Assembly: GCA_937960755.1 (NCBI GenBank)
Contig: CALGOL010000669.1
Span: forward strand, 1-7,511
DNA length: 7,511 nt
Direction: 5' to 3'
Source of the DNA: an uncultured Azospirillum sp.
GTDB lineage: Bacteria > Pseudomonadota > Alphaproteobacteria > Azospirillales > Azospirillaceae
A model generated the notes under the pieces. That model saw nothing but the letters and a program-made list of their open reading frames with translations, did no database searches and was not told the DNA's origin. This document shows, one piece after another, positions 1-6,141 of the stretch (its first letter is position 1; the number at the start of each line of letters is the position of its first letter). The position numbers and the translations under genes were made by a program.

Positions 1-624
1 AGCAACGCCGGGGCGGCCTTGCGCGCGTTGGACGTCACCGACCGGGTGCGCGGCGGAACTTTGCGGGTGCGGGGGAGCACGTCGGGAGCCGGGCCGCAGG
101 CGGTGATCGAGGGCGGCGTCGTCATGGACGATTACACCATCGTCGACGCGCCGGCGCTGGCGCGCATCCTCAACGCCATGTCGGTGACCGGGCTGGCGGA
201 ATTGCTGTCGGGGGAAGGGATTTCCTTCGGCAATCTCACCGGCTCGTTCCACAAGCAGGGCGACAAGCTGCGGCTGTGGGACATGCGCACCGCCGGCGGC
301 GCCTTGGGCCTGACGCTGGAAGGCGACATCAATCTGGCGAAGGATACGGCGCGGCTGAACGGCACCATCGTACCGGTTTACGGCGTTAACCGCATCCTGG
401 GGCAGATTCCCTTGCTGGGCGACTTGCTGTCGGGCGGGCCGGGGCAAGGGCTGTTCGCCGCCACCTGGACGGTCGAAGGACCGCTGGCCGACCCGGCGGT
501 GTCGGTCAATCCGCTGGCGCTGCTGACGCCGGGTTTCCTGCGCAATCTGTTTTTCGGCGGCGGCGGCGGCGCGCCCGGCGAGCGAGCCCCGGTGATCATC
601 CCGGAGATGGAAAATCAGCGCTAG
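1..624 (+). CDS. AsmA-like (YhdP/DUF3971-type) envelope protein, C-terminal part, 5' truncated
   Basis: The reading frame is open from the first base of the window and ends at TAG (622-624), so only the last 207 residues are visible. The alternating polar/hydrophobic, Gly-rich beta-strand pattern and the segment around DDYTIVDAPALARILNAMS, followed by a 'GxLxLxGDINLAKDTARLNGT' strand and 'VYGVNRILGQIPLLGDLLSG', are typical of the C-terminal AsmA_2 region of long AsmA/YhdP/TamB-related proteins. That family is anchored in the inner membrane, spans the periplasm and is linked to phospholipid transport and outer-membrane integrity in Gram-negative bacteria. The tail has a run of five glycines before the end. 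The N-terminal membrane anchor and the bulk of the protein lie upstream of the window, so the subfamily cannot be fixed. The family assignment rests on recognised sequence pattern, not on a search. Confidence 0.8.
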   Translation, partial: SNAGAALRALDVTDRVRGGTLRVRGSTSGAGPQAVIEGGVVMDDYTIVDAPALARILNAMSVTGLAELLSGEGISFGNLTGSFHKQGDKLRLWDMRTAGGALGLTLEGDINLAKDTARLNGTIVPVYGVNRILGQIPLLGDLLSGGPGQGLFAATWTVEGPLADPAVSVNPLALLTPGFLRNLFFGGGGGAPGERAPVIIPEMENQR

Positions 625-626
625 CG

Positions 627-662
627 CCAATCCGCCGAAAGATTGACTTTTAGGCGGATTGG
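627..662 (+). terminator. 10-bp perfect inverted repeat just after the AsmA-like gene (possible terminator)
   Basis: CCAATCCGCC at 627-636 is matched exactly by GGCGGATTGG at 653-662, with a 16-base spacer. It begins 3 bases after the stop codon, where a transcription terminator would sit. There is no T-run after the right arm, so it is not a canonical intrinsic terminator. It could be a 3'-end stabilising hairpin or a repetitive extragenic palindrome. Confidence 0.4.
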
Positions 663-835
663 TGAAGCCCGCGCGGCGATAGAGCGTCGCCGCTTTCGCC
701 GGACTGACCCCCAAGGGTCAGTCATTCGGCGGGGCGGCACAAGTTTGGGCCTGCGGCGTTTTAGGCGCTGCGGCGCAACGCCTTTGCCCGCCGGGCGGGG
801 GGCGTGGCATTATTGTTTCGCGTCAAACTTTTGTC

Positions 836-839
836 GGAG
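836..839 (+). promoter_or_regulatory. Ribosome binding site for pgi
   Basis: GGAG lies 10 bases before the ATG at 850. It supports that start over the upstream in-frame TTG at 643, which would add 69 residues unlike the family. Confidence 0.55.
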
Positions 840-849
840 CGCGGCTCGC

Positions 850-2505
850 ATGACCAACCTTGGACCTTTGACCGCTTCTTCCGTGACCGCCTCATCCGCA
901 TGGCGCCGGCTGCAAGCCCGCGCCGAAACCGCGGCCGGCGTCGCTATGCGCGAGCTGTTCGCCGCCGACCCCGGCCGCGCCGAACGCTATGTCGTCGAGG
1001 CGGCTGGACTGCGGCTCGACTTTTCCAAGAACCGCATCGACGACGAAACCTTTCGGCTGCTGATTGATTTGGCCGAACAACAGGATGTGGCGGGCTGGCG
1101 GGCGAAGATGTTTGGCGGCGAAGCGATCAACGCCACCGAACGCCGCGCCGCGCTGCACGTCGCCTTGCGCGCCCCCGCCGACGCCGGCTTCGCTGTCGGC
1201 GGCGCAGCGGTGGGGCCGCAAATCGCTGCGGTTCTGGCGCAGATGGAAGGCTTTGTTGAACGGGTGCGCGCCGGCGATTGGCGCGGCTGGCGCGGCCACG
1301 CCATCACTGACGTGGTGAATATCGGCATCGGCGGCTCCGACCTTGGACCGGCAATGGCGGCGCAAGCCCTTGCGCCATATCTGCATCCCGAAATAGCGCT
1401 TCATTTTGTCTCTAATGTTGACGGAACCCATCTGGCGGAAACCCTGGCGGCGCTCGACCCGGAAACCACGCTGTTCGTTGTCGCCTCTAAAACCTTCACC
1501 ACGCAAGAAACCCTGACCAACGCCCACAGCGCCAAGCGCTGGTTGCTTGATTCGGGCGCGACGGAAAACGACGTGGCGAAACACTTCGTCGCCGTCTCCA
1601 CCAACGCCGCCGAGGTGACGAAGTTCGGCATCGACCTCGCCAGCATGTTCCCGTTCTGGGACTGGGTCGGCGGGCGCTATTCGATGTGGTCGGCGATTGG
1701 GCTTAGTCTGGCGGTTGGGATCGGCATGGACAATTTCCGCGCCCTGTTGGCCGGCGCGCGGGCGATGGATCAGCATTTCGAAACCGCGCCGCTGAGCGCC
1801 AACATGCCGGTCGTTCTGGCGCTGCTGGGGGTGTGGAACGGCAATTTCCTGGGCGCATCGGCGCACGCGGTGCTGCCTTACGATCAGTCTTTGGCGCGTT
1901 TTCCGGCGTATCTTCAGCAATTGGACATGGAATCCAACGGCAAGTCGGTGGACCGCGACGGCCGTCCGGTGGATTACGCCACCGGCCCGGTGATCTTCGG
2001 CGAACCCGGCACCAACGGCCAGCACGCCTTTTACCAGTTGATCCACCAGGGGACGCAGATCATCCCTTGCGACTTCATCGTTCCGGCGCAAACGCACCAT
2101 CCGTTAGGCAATCATCACAATATATTGCTTTCTAACGCATTAGCGCAATCGAAAGCGCTTATTTTCGGCAAGACGGCGGATGAGGTGCGGGCGGAAATGA
2201 CCGCCGCCGGCCGCTCGGCCGAGGAGATTGAACGGCTGACGCCGCACCGGGTCTTCAGCGGAAACCGGCCGTCCAACACCATACTAATGCGCAAGCTGGA
2301 GCCGGCGACGCTGGGCGCGCTGACCGCGCTTTACGAGCACAAGGTGTTCGTCCAAAGCGTCGTCTGGAACATCAACCCGTTTGACCAATGGGGGGTGGAG
2401 CTGGGCAAGCAGTTGGCCGGGCCGATCCTGCGCGGGTTGGAGTGCGGGGACGTGGCGGGACAAGACGCCTCCACCGCGGCGCTGATCGCGTGGCTGCGGG
2501 GCTAG
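850..2505 (+). CDS. pgi: Glucose-6-phosphate isomerase
   Basis: Encodes a 551-residue phosphoglucose isomerase, which interconverts glucose 6-phosphate and fructose 6-phosphate in the cytoplasm (glycolysis and gluconeogenesis). The length matches the usual ~550 residues of bacterial Pgi. Visible landmarks are: the first SIS-type sugar-phosphate-binding segment IGIGGSDLGP at 158-167; the phosphate-contacting stretch SKTFTTQET at 213-221; the family signature DWVGGRYSMWSAIG from 271; the catalytic Glu361 in MESNGK; the catalytic His392 in GTNGQHAFYQ; and the C-terminal signature NINPFDQWGVELGK ending at the active-site Lys520. All active-site residues are present, so it should be functional. 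The ATG start is chosen from family length and the GGAG upstream. The gene appears to be transcribed alone, with a structured gap before it and a probable terminator after it. Confidence 0.97.
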   Translation: MTNLGPLTASSVTASSAWRRLQARAETAAGVAMRELFAADPGRAERYVVEAAGLRLDFSKNRIDDETFRLLIDLAEQQDVAGWRAKMFGGEAINATERRAALHVALRAPADAGFAVGGAAVGPQIAAVLAQMEGFVERVRAGDWRGWRGHAITDVVNIGIGGSDLGPAMAAQALAPYLHPEIALHFVSNVDGTHLAETLAALDPETTLFVVASKTFTTQETLTNAHSAKRWLLDSGATENDVAKHFVAVSTNAAEVTKFGIDLASMFPFWDWVGGRYSMWSAIGLSLAVGIGMDNFRALLAGARAMDQHFETAPLSANMPVVLALLGVWNGNFLGASAHAVLPYDQSLARFPAYLQQLDMESNGKSVDRDGRPVDYATGPVIFGEPGTNGQHAFYQLIHQGTQIIPCDFIVPAQTHHPLGNHHNILLSNALAQSKALIFGKTADEVRAEMTAAGRSAEEIERLTPHRVFSGNRPSNTILMRKLEPATLGALTALYEHKVFVQSVVWNINPFDQWGVELGKQLAGPILRGLECGDVAGQDASTAALIAWLRG

Positions 2506-2541
2506 GGCGGCTTACCGCCCGATGCCGCCGGCGTTTTTTTT
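2506..2541 (+). terminator. Probable intrinsic terminator of pgi
   Basis: GGCGGC at 2506-2511, starting right after the stop codon, can pair with GCCGCC at 2524-2529, followed by GGCG and eight T residues (2534-2541). An alternative tight hairpin is GGGCGG (2505-2510) with CCGCCC (2515-2520) around a CTTA loop, which leaves 13 bases before the T-run. Either fold with the T8 tract fits a rho-independent terminator, though the geometry is not ideal. Confidence 0.55.
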
Positions 2542-2587
2542 CGGTTTCCAGTGATCGGGAACGGGTCATTCATCAAAAAACGCCGGC
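2527..2587. repeat. 13-bp perfect inverted repeat downstream of pgi
   Basis: GCCGGCGTTTTTT (2527-2539) is the exact reverse complement of AAAAAACGCCGGC (2575-2587), with a 35-base spacer. The left arm overlaps the T-run of the pgi terminator, so in RNA this pairing would compete with the terminator hairpin. It could also work as a terminator for transcription arriving from the right, since on the - strand a T-run follows a GCCGGCG half-stem. Confidence 0.6.
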
Positions 2588-2598
2588 TAAAGCTGAGA

Positions 2599-2615
2599 GG
2601 GCGCCAACGGCGCCC
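2599..2615. repeat. 7-bp GC-rich hairpin in the pgi-lon gap
   Basis: GGGCGCC (2599-2605) pairs perfectly with GGCGCCC (2609-2615) around a three-base AAC loop. No T-run follows. It may be part of a two-step pgi 3' end or a chance palindrome in GC-rich DNA. Confidence 0.4.
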
Positions 2616-2671
2616 CCCGACTTGAGCCGCGTTCTGGCGTTCGAAGCGTAAAAATCGACGTCGTCACGCGG

Positions 2672-2720
2672 CGTTTTCCCGCTTGAACCGCCGACCTGAC
2701 CCCCGTCGCACGGGAAAACG
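2672..2720. repeat. 10-bp inverted repeat bracketing the candidate lon promoter
   Basis: CGTTTTCCCG (2672-2681) and CGGGAAAACG (2711-2720) are exact reverse complements with a 29-base spacer. The spacer is almost wholly filled by the sigma-32-like promoter at 2682-2704. GGGAAAAC recurs once more at 2730-2737, in the same orientation as the right arm and 18 bases on. The arms could bind a regulator dimer or be a transcript structure; the sequence does not match the CIRCE element bound by HrcA. Confidence 0.5.
2682..2704 (+). promoter_or_regulatory. Candidate sigma-32 (RpoH) heat-shock promoter for lon
   Basis: CTTGAA at 2682-2687 is followed after 13 bases by CCCC at 2701-2704 (then GTCG). 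Heat-shock promoters of the E. coli type have CTTGAA, 13-14 bases, then CCCCAT, and lon is a classic RpoH target. The predicted transcript would start near 2712-2716 and have a leader of about 175 bases. The -10 half matches only in its C-run. A second CTTGAA at 2753-2758 lacks a properly spaced -10 partner. Confidence 0.45.
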
Positions 2721-2874
2721 GCTTCGTCGGGGAAAACTTTTCACGGCGCGGCCTTGAACCGCTCTAAATGCTGTGCCAACTTATCTTCAATTCCGCGCCG
2801 CAACGTGCGTGCTTAAGACAGAGAAAGGCGCTCGTTGCCGCAGGCCCATCTCCGGGCTGTCGGCGCGACGGCAG

Positions 2875-2879
2875 AAAGG
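2875..2879 (+). promoter_or_regulatory. Ribosome binding site for lon
   Basis: AAAGG ends 9 bases before the ATG at 2889. This favours that start over the TTG at 2835, which opens the same frame 18 codons earlier but precedes a non-conserved stretch. Confidence 0.6.
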
Positions 2880-2888
2880 CCAAGCATC

Positions 2889-5324
2889 ATGACCAAAGCC
2901 CCCTCCGGCGTCCTCTATCCGGTCCTGCCCCTGCGGGACATCGTGGTGTTCCCGCATATGATCGTGCCCTTGTTCGTCGGGCGGGAAAAATCGGTGCGCG
3001 CGTTGGAGGACGTGATGAAGGACGACAAGCAGATCCTGCTTGTCACCCAAAAGAACGCGGCGCAAGACGACCCCAACCCGGAAGACATTTACGAGGTCGG
3101 CGCGGTCGGCACCGTGCTGCAATTGCTGAAGTTGCCGGACGGCACGGTGAAGGTGCTGGTGGAAGGCGGCCAGCGCGCCCGCATCACCAGCTTCGCCGAA
3201 AACGAGGACTTCTTCCAAGCCTACGCCGAATTGATTGAGGAATCAGCCGGCGAGGCGCAGGAGTTGGAGGCGCTGTCCCGCGCCGTGGTGTCGCAGTTTG
3301 AGCAGTACATCAAGCTGAACAAGAAAATCCCGCCGGAAGTGCTGGTCTCGATCAACCAGATCGAAGACTCCGGCAAGCTGGCCGACACCGTCGCCTCGCA
3401 TCTGGCGCTGAAAATCGCCGAAAAGCAGCAGTTGTTGGAATGCGCCACCGTCTCCGAACGCTTGGAGCGGGTCTATTCCTTCATGGAAGGCGAAATCGGC
3501 GTTCTTCAGGTGGAAAAGCGCATCCGCAACCGCGTCAAGCGGCAGATGGAGAAGACCCAGCGCGAATACTATCTGAACGAACAGTTGAAGGCGATTCAGA
3601 AGGAACTCGGCGAAACCGAGGACGGCCGCGACGAAGCCGCCGAAATCGAAGAAAAGATCAACAAGACCGCCTTCTCCAAGGAAGCCAAGGACAAGGCGCT
3701 GGCGGAACTGAAAAAGTTGCGCTCAATGAGCCCGATGTCGGCGGAAGCCACCGTGGTGCGCAATTATCTTGACTGGATGCTGTCGATTCCGTGGAAGAAG
3801 CGCACCAAGGTCAAGAAAGACATCAAGCTGGCGCAAAAGGTGCTCGACACCGACCATTACGGGCTGGAGAAGGTCAAGGAGCGCATCCTTGAATACCTCG
3901 CGGTGCAGAACCGCATGAACAAGGTCAAGGGGCCGATCCTTTGCCTCGTCGGCCCGCCCGGCGTCGGCAAGACCTCGCTCGGCAAGTCCATCGCCGCGGC
4001 GACCGGGCGCAATTTCGTGCGCATGTCGCTGGGCGGCGTGCGGGACGAAGCCGAAGTGCGCGGCCACCGCCGCACCTATATCGGCTCGATGCCCGGCAAG
4101 GTCATTCAGGGCATGAAGAAGGCGAAGTCTTCCAACCCGTTGTTCTTGCTGGACGAAGTGGACAAGCTGGGCGCCGACTGGCGCGGCGATCCGTCGTCGG
4201 CGCTGCTGGAGGTGCTCGACCCCGAACAGAACGCCACCTTCAACGATCACTATCTTGAGGTGGACTACGATCTGTCGGACGTGATGTTCGTCTGCACCGC
4301 CAACACTTTGCGCATGCCGCAACCGTTGCTCGACCGTATGGAGATCATCCGGGTTTCCGGCTACACCGAAGACGAAAAGGTGGAAATCTCCAAGCGCCAC
4401 TTGCTGGACAAGCAGATCAAGGCGAATGGTCTGAAGAAGGGCGAGTTCTCGATTTCCGACGACGCCTTGCGCGATTTGATCCGTTACTACACCCGTGAAG
4501 CCGGCGTGCGTTCGTTGGAGCGGGAAATCGCCAACCTCTGCCGCAAGGCGGTCAAGGAAATCTTGATGAAGGAGGCCGGGACCAAAAAGGTCGTCGGCGT
4601 CGCAAAGGTGGCGGTCACCCGGCGCAACCTCGACAAATACGCTGGCGTCAAGCGCTTCCATTACGGCGAAGCCGAGTTGGAGGATCTGGTGGGCGTCACC
4701 ACCGGTCTGGCGTGGACCGAGGTCGGCGGCGAAATCTTGTCCATCGAAGCCGTCACCTTGCCCGGCCGCGGCCGCGTCACCACCACCGGCAAGCTGGGCG
4801 ACGTGATGAAGGAATCGGTGCAGGCCGCCGAAAGCTACGTCAAGTCGCGCTCGACCGTGTTCGGCATCAAGCCGCCGCACTACGAGAAGCGCGACATCCA
4901 CGTTCACGTGCCGGAAGGCGCGACGCCGAAGGACGGCCCGTCGGCCGGTGTCGCAATGATAACCTCCATCGTTTCGGTGCTGACCGGCGTGCCGGTGCGC
5001 AAGGACGTGGCGATGACCGGGGAAATCACCCTGCGCGGCCGGGTGCTGCCCATCGGCGGCTTGAAGGAAAAGCTGCTGGCCGCCTTGCGCGCCGGCATCA
5101 AGACGGTGCTGATCCCCAAGGACAACGAAAAGGATCTGGCCGACATCCCGGACAATGTTAAGCGCGGGATGGAGATCATCCCGGTCAAGACGGTGGACGA
5201 GGTGCTGGCCAACGCTTTGACGCGGCCGCTGGAGCCGGTGGAATGGACGGAAGAGGACGAACGCGCCGCCGCCGCCGCCGCCCGCGCGCTGGAGCGTGGC
5301 GACCTTGACGCGGTGCGCCATTGA
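2889..5324 (+). CDS. lon: ATP-dependent protease Lon
   Basis: Encodes an 811-residue Lon protease (LonA type), the cytoplasmic AAA+ serine protease that degrades misfolded and selected regulatory proteins as a homohexamer. Domains in order: the N-terminal LON substrate-binding domain, opening with LYPVLPLRDIVVFP at 9-22; a long charged coiled-coil segment including the conserved REYYLNEQLKAIQKELGE; the AAA+ module with Walker A GPPGVGKT at 355-362, Walker B FLLDEVDKL with Asp422 and Glu423, and sensor-2 GVRSLERE with Arg541; and the C-terminal protease domain with catalytic Ser685 in PKDGPSAG and Lys728 in GGLKEK, 43 residues apart as in E. coli Lon. All key residues are intact. The tail carries six alanines encoded by (GCC)6 at 5265-5282. 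The gene stands alone, with a heat-shock-like promoter before it and a strong terminator after it. Confidence 0.98.
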   Translation: MTKAPSGVLYPVLPLRDIVVFPHMIVPLFVGREKSVRALEDVMKDDKQILLVTQKNAAQDDPNPEDIYEVGAVGTVLQLLKLPDGTVKVLVEGGQRARITSFAENEDFFQAYAELIEESAGEAQELEALSRAVVSQFEQYIKLNKKIPPEVLVSINQIEDSGKLADTVASHLALKIAEKQQLLECATVSERLERVYSFMEGEIGVLQVEKRIRNRVKRQMEKTQREYYLNEQLKAIQKELGETEDGRDEAAEIEEKINKTAFSKEAKDKALAELKKLRSMSPMSAEATVVRNYLDWMLSIPWKKRTKVKKDIKLAQKVLDTDHYGLEKVKERILEYLAVQNRMNKVKGPILCLVGPPGVGKTSLGKSIAAATGRNFVRMSLGGVRDEAEVRGHRRTYIGSMPGKVIQGMKKAKSSNPLFLLDEVDKLGADWRGDPSSALLEVLDPEQNATFNDHYLEVDYDLSDVMFVCTANTLRMPQPLLDRMEIIRVSGYTEDEKVEISKRHLLDKQIKANGLKKGEFSISDDALRDLIRYYTREAGVRSLEREIANLCRKAVKEILMKEAGTKKVVGVAKVAVTRRNLDKYAGVKRFHYGEAELEDLVGVTTGLAWTEVGGEILSIEAVTLPGRGRVTTTGKLGDVMKESVQAAESYVKSRSTVFGIKPPHYEKRDIHVHVPEGATPKDGPSAGVAMITSIVSVLTGVPVRKDVAMTGEITLRGRVLPIGGLKEKLLAALRAGIKTVLIPKDNEKDLADIPDNVKRGMEIIPVKTVDEVLANALTRPLEPVEWTEEDERAAAAAARALERGDLDAVRH

Positions 5325-5353
5325 CCTTGAGTTGACCTTATGTAATTGAAGCG

Positions 5354-5385
5354 AACGCCCCGCCGGTTTTTCGGCGGGGCGTTTT
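5354..5385 (+). terminator. Intrinsic terminator of lon
   Basis: A 12-bp perfect stem, AACGCCCCGCCG (5354-5365) with CGGCGGGGCGTT (5372-5383), encloses a GTTTTT loop and runs into TTTT (5382-5385). It sits 29 bases after the lon stop codon. The stem is very stable; the T-run is short and ends inside the next hairpin. Confidence 0.88.
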
Positions 5386-5399
5386 CGCATTTGTGCGAA
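5384..5399 (+). repeat. Second small hairpin between the lon terminator and the DUF4337 gene
   Basis: TTCGCA (5384-5389) pairs with TGCGAA (5394-5399) around a TTTG loop, directly abutting the lon terminator and ending 9 bases before the ribosome binding site of the next gene. It may help termination or shape access to that site; it is short enough to be chance. Confidence 0.35.
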
Positions 5400-5408
5400 G
5401 GGCTTAAC

Positions 5409-5414
5409 AGGGGA
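5409..5414 (+). promoter_or_regulatory. Ribosome binding site for the DUF4337 gene
   Basis: AGGGGA ends 8 bases before the ATG at 5423 and fixes that start. Fewer than 25 bases lie between the lon terminator and this site, so no full promoter fits downstream of the terminator. Confidence 0.6.
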
Positions 5415-5422
5415 ACAGCGCC

Positions 5423-6004
5423 ATGAAGGCGGACGAAGCGACCGAACATCTGGAAAAAGCCGCTGAACCGGACAGCGATAATAAGGGTTTGGCGATTTAT
5501 ATCGCCGTGCTGGCGGTGATGCTGGCGATTGCGGCGCTGGGGGGCAGCAACGCCGCCAAGGACATGGCCAACGAAAACATCATGGCCAGCGACAAATGGA
5601 ACTTCTATCAGGCCAAAAACCTGCGCCAGACCCAATACCGCATTTCGGCGGAGGCGCTGGAGTTGGAAATGAAGTCGCGCCCCGACATGCCGGCCGAAGC
5701 CCGCGCCGCTTATCAGGAAAAAATCGCCGCCTACCGCGCCACTGTCGCCCGCTATGAGAGCGAACCCGAAACCGGCGAAGGCAAGAAAGAACTGCTGGCG
5801 AAGGCTAAGGAACACGAAGAAGCCCGCGACCTGGCGGGCGAGCGCGATCCGTGGTTCGACGCCGCCGAATCGGCGCTGCAGATCGCCATCGTGCTGGCGT
5901 CGGTTTCCGCCATCGTCGGCCTGCCGGCGCTGACCTGGATCAGCGGCGTGCTGGCGATTCTCGGCGTGCTGACCACCGCCAACGGCTATCTGCTGCTATT
6001 TTAA
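5423..6004 (+). CDS. DUF4337 family membrane protein
   Basis: Encodes a 193-residue protein matching the layout of the DUF4337 family, whose function is not known. A short acidic N-terminus (about 1-20) is followed by one transmembrane helix at 22-41. Next come the family-typical WNFYQAKNLRQ segment at 59-69 and a long charged helical region rich in Glu, Lys and Ala, probably coiled coil (about 70-145). Two further transmembrane helices, at roughly 151-170 and 173-193, end at the C-terminus. The predicted form is an inner-membrane protein with a sizeable helical loop between helices 1 and 2. The start has a good ribosome binding site. The gene is 98 bases after lon, beyond a strong terminator, so it is either expressed by read-through or from a promoter not recognised here. 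The family call is from the recognised motif and topology. Confidence 0.85.
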   Translation: MKADEATEHLEKAAEPDSDNKGLAIYIAVLAVMLAIAALGGSNAAKDMANENIMASDKWNFYQAKNLRQTQYRISAEALELEMKSRPDMPAEARAAYQEKIAAYRATVARYESEPETGEGKKELLAKAKEHEEARDLAGERDPWFDAAESALQIAIVLASVSAIVGLPALTWISGVLAILGVLTTANGYLLLF

Positions 6005-6032
6005 GTTTATCTCTTGATCGCTGATGGTTTTC

Positions 6033-6060
6033 GGGCGCGCCGCCGTTGTGGCGGCGGCCC
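6033..6060. terminator. GC-rich hairpin after the DUF4337 gene (possible terminator)
   Basis: CGCCGCC (6038-6044) pairs with GGCGGCG (6050-6056) around a GTTGT loop. The stem is extended by GGGC (6033-6036) with GCCC (6057-6060) if G6037 bulges. It lies 28 bases after the stop codon, between convergent genes, where a two-way terminator is expected. No T-run follows on either strand, so the call is tentative. Confidence 0.45.
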
Positions 6061-6113
6061 GTTACGCCGCCCTGCGGATAAAATAACCTTTCGGCCAATT
6101 TATGCGAAGACTG

Positions 6114-6135
6114 TCGACTGTTTAAATACAGTCGA
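6114..6135 (-). terminator. 8-bp hairpin just after the DUF599 gene (possible terminator)
   Basis: TCGACTGT (6114-6121) and ACAGTCGA (6128-6135) are exact reverse complements around a TTAAAT loop. On the - strand the hairpin begins 6 bases past the DUF599 stop codon. There is no T-run beyond it. The GACTGT motif is also directly repeated (6109-6114 and 6116-6121), allowing an alternative pairing. Confidence 0.4.
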
Positions 6136-6141
6136 ACCGCG

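Larger units (their letters stand above)
625..849 (+). other. Intergenic region with five consecutive stem-loops (pgi leader candidate)
   Basis: The gap between the AsmA-like gene and pgi holds no convincing gene; the pgi frame is open upstream to a TTG at 643, but that stretch does not resemble the protein family. It contains five successive inverted repeats: 627-636/653-662 (10 bp), 673-679/687-693 (GCGGCGA/TCGCCGC, 7 bp), 702-710/715-723 (GACTGACCC/GGGTCAGTC, 9 bp, CCAA loop, extended by CGCCG/CGGCG at 697-701/727-731 across a 3-base bulge), 755-760/777-782 (GGCGTT/AACGCC enclosing a smaller GCGC pair) and 787-791/795-799 (CCCGC/GCGGG). After 800 the DNA becomes AT-richer, and a pgi promoter might lie there, but I find no clear -35/-10 pair. 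GC-rich DNA forms hairpins readily, so the smaller stems could be chance. Confidence 0.5.

Noticed and set aside
643..849. 69-residue N-terminal extension of Pgi from a TTG
   Set aside because: The extension is Arg-rich, covers the stem-loop region and would make the protein much longer than the family; the ATG at 850 with GGAG upstream is the better start.
892..2100. 402-codon open frame on the - strand opposite pgi
   Set aside because: It lies wholly antisense to a clearly identified pgi, its protein is low-complexity Arg/His/Gly-rich, and it has no recognisable domain; it is a by-product of GC-rich codon use.
2753..2786. Second heat-shock promoter for lon (CTTGAA at 2753 with CTTATCT at 2780)
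   Set aside because: The spacing between the two boxes is about 21 bases or more, too long for sigma-32 or sigma-70 recognition.
2388..2888. Small open frames in the pgi-lon gap, including 2388-2651 and one starting at 2768
   Set aside because: They overlap known genes in other frames or cross the terminator and promoter elements, and have no ribosome binding site or recognisable protein.
5265..5282. (GCC)6 trinucleotide run near the end of lon as a phase-variation tract
   Set aside because: It is a multiple of three, sits in a non-conserved Ala-rich tail, and is common in GC-rich genomes; length changes would not alter the frame.
5321..5348. Repeated TTGACCTT (5321-5328 and 5332-5339) as a promoter for the DUF4337 gene
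   Set aside because: The only -10-like hexamer at usable spacing is TAATTG, a poor match, and any transcript would run straight into the strong terminator at 5354.
3723..5390. 555-codon open frame on the - strand opposite lon
   Set aside because: Same reason: it is antisense to an intact Lon, rich in His/Gln/Arg/Val, and matches no family. It also runs through the lon terminator.
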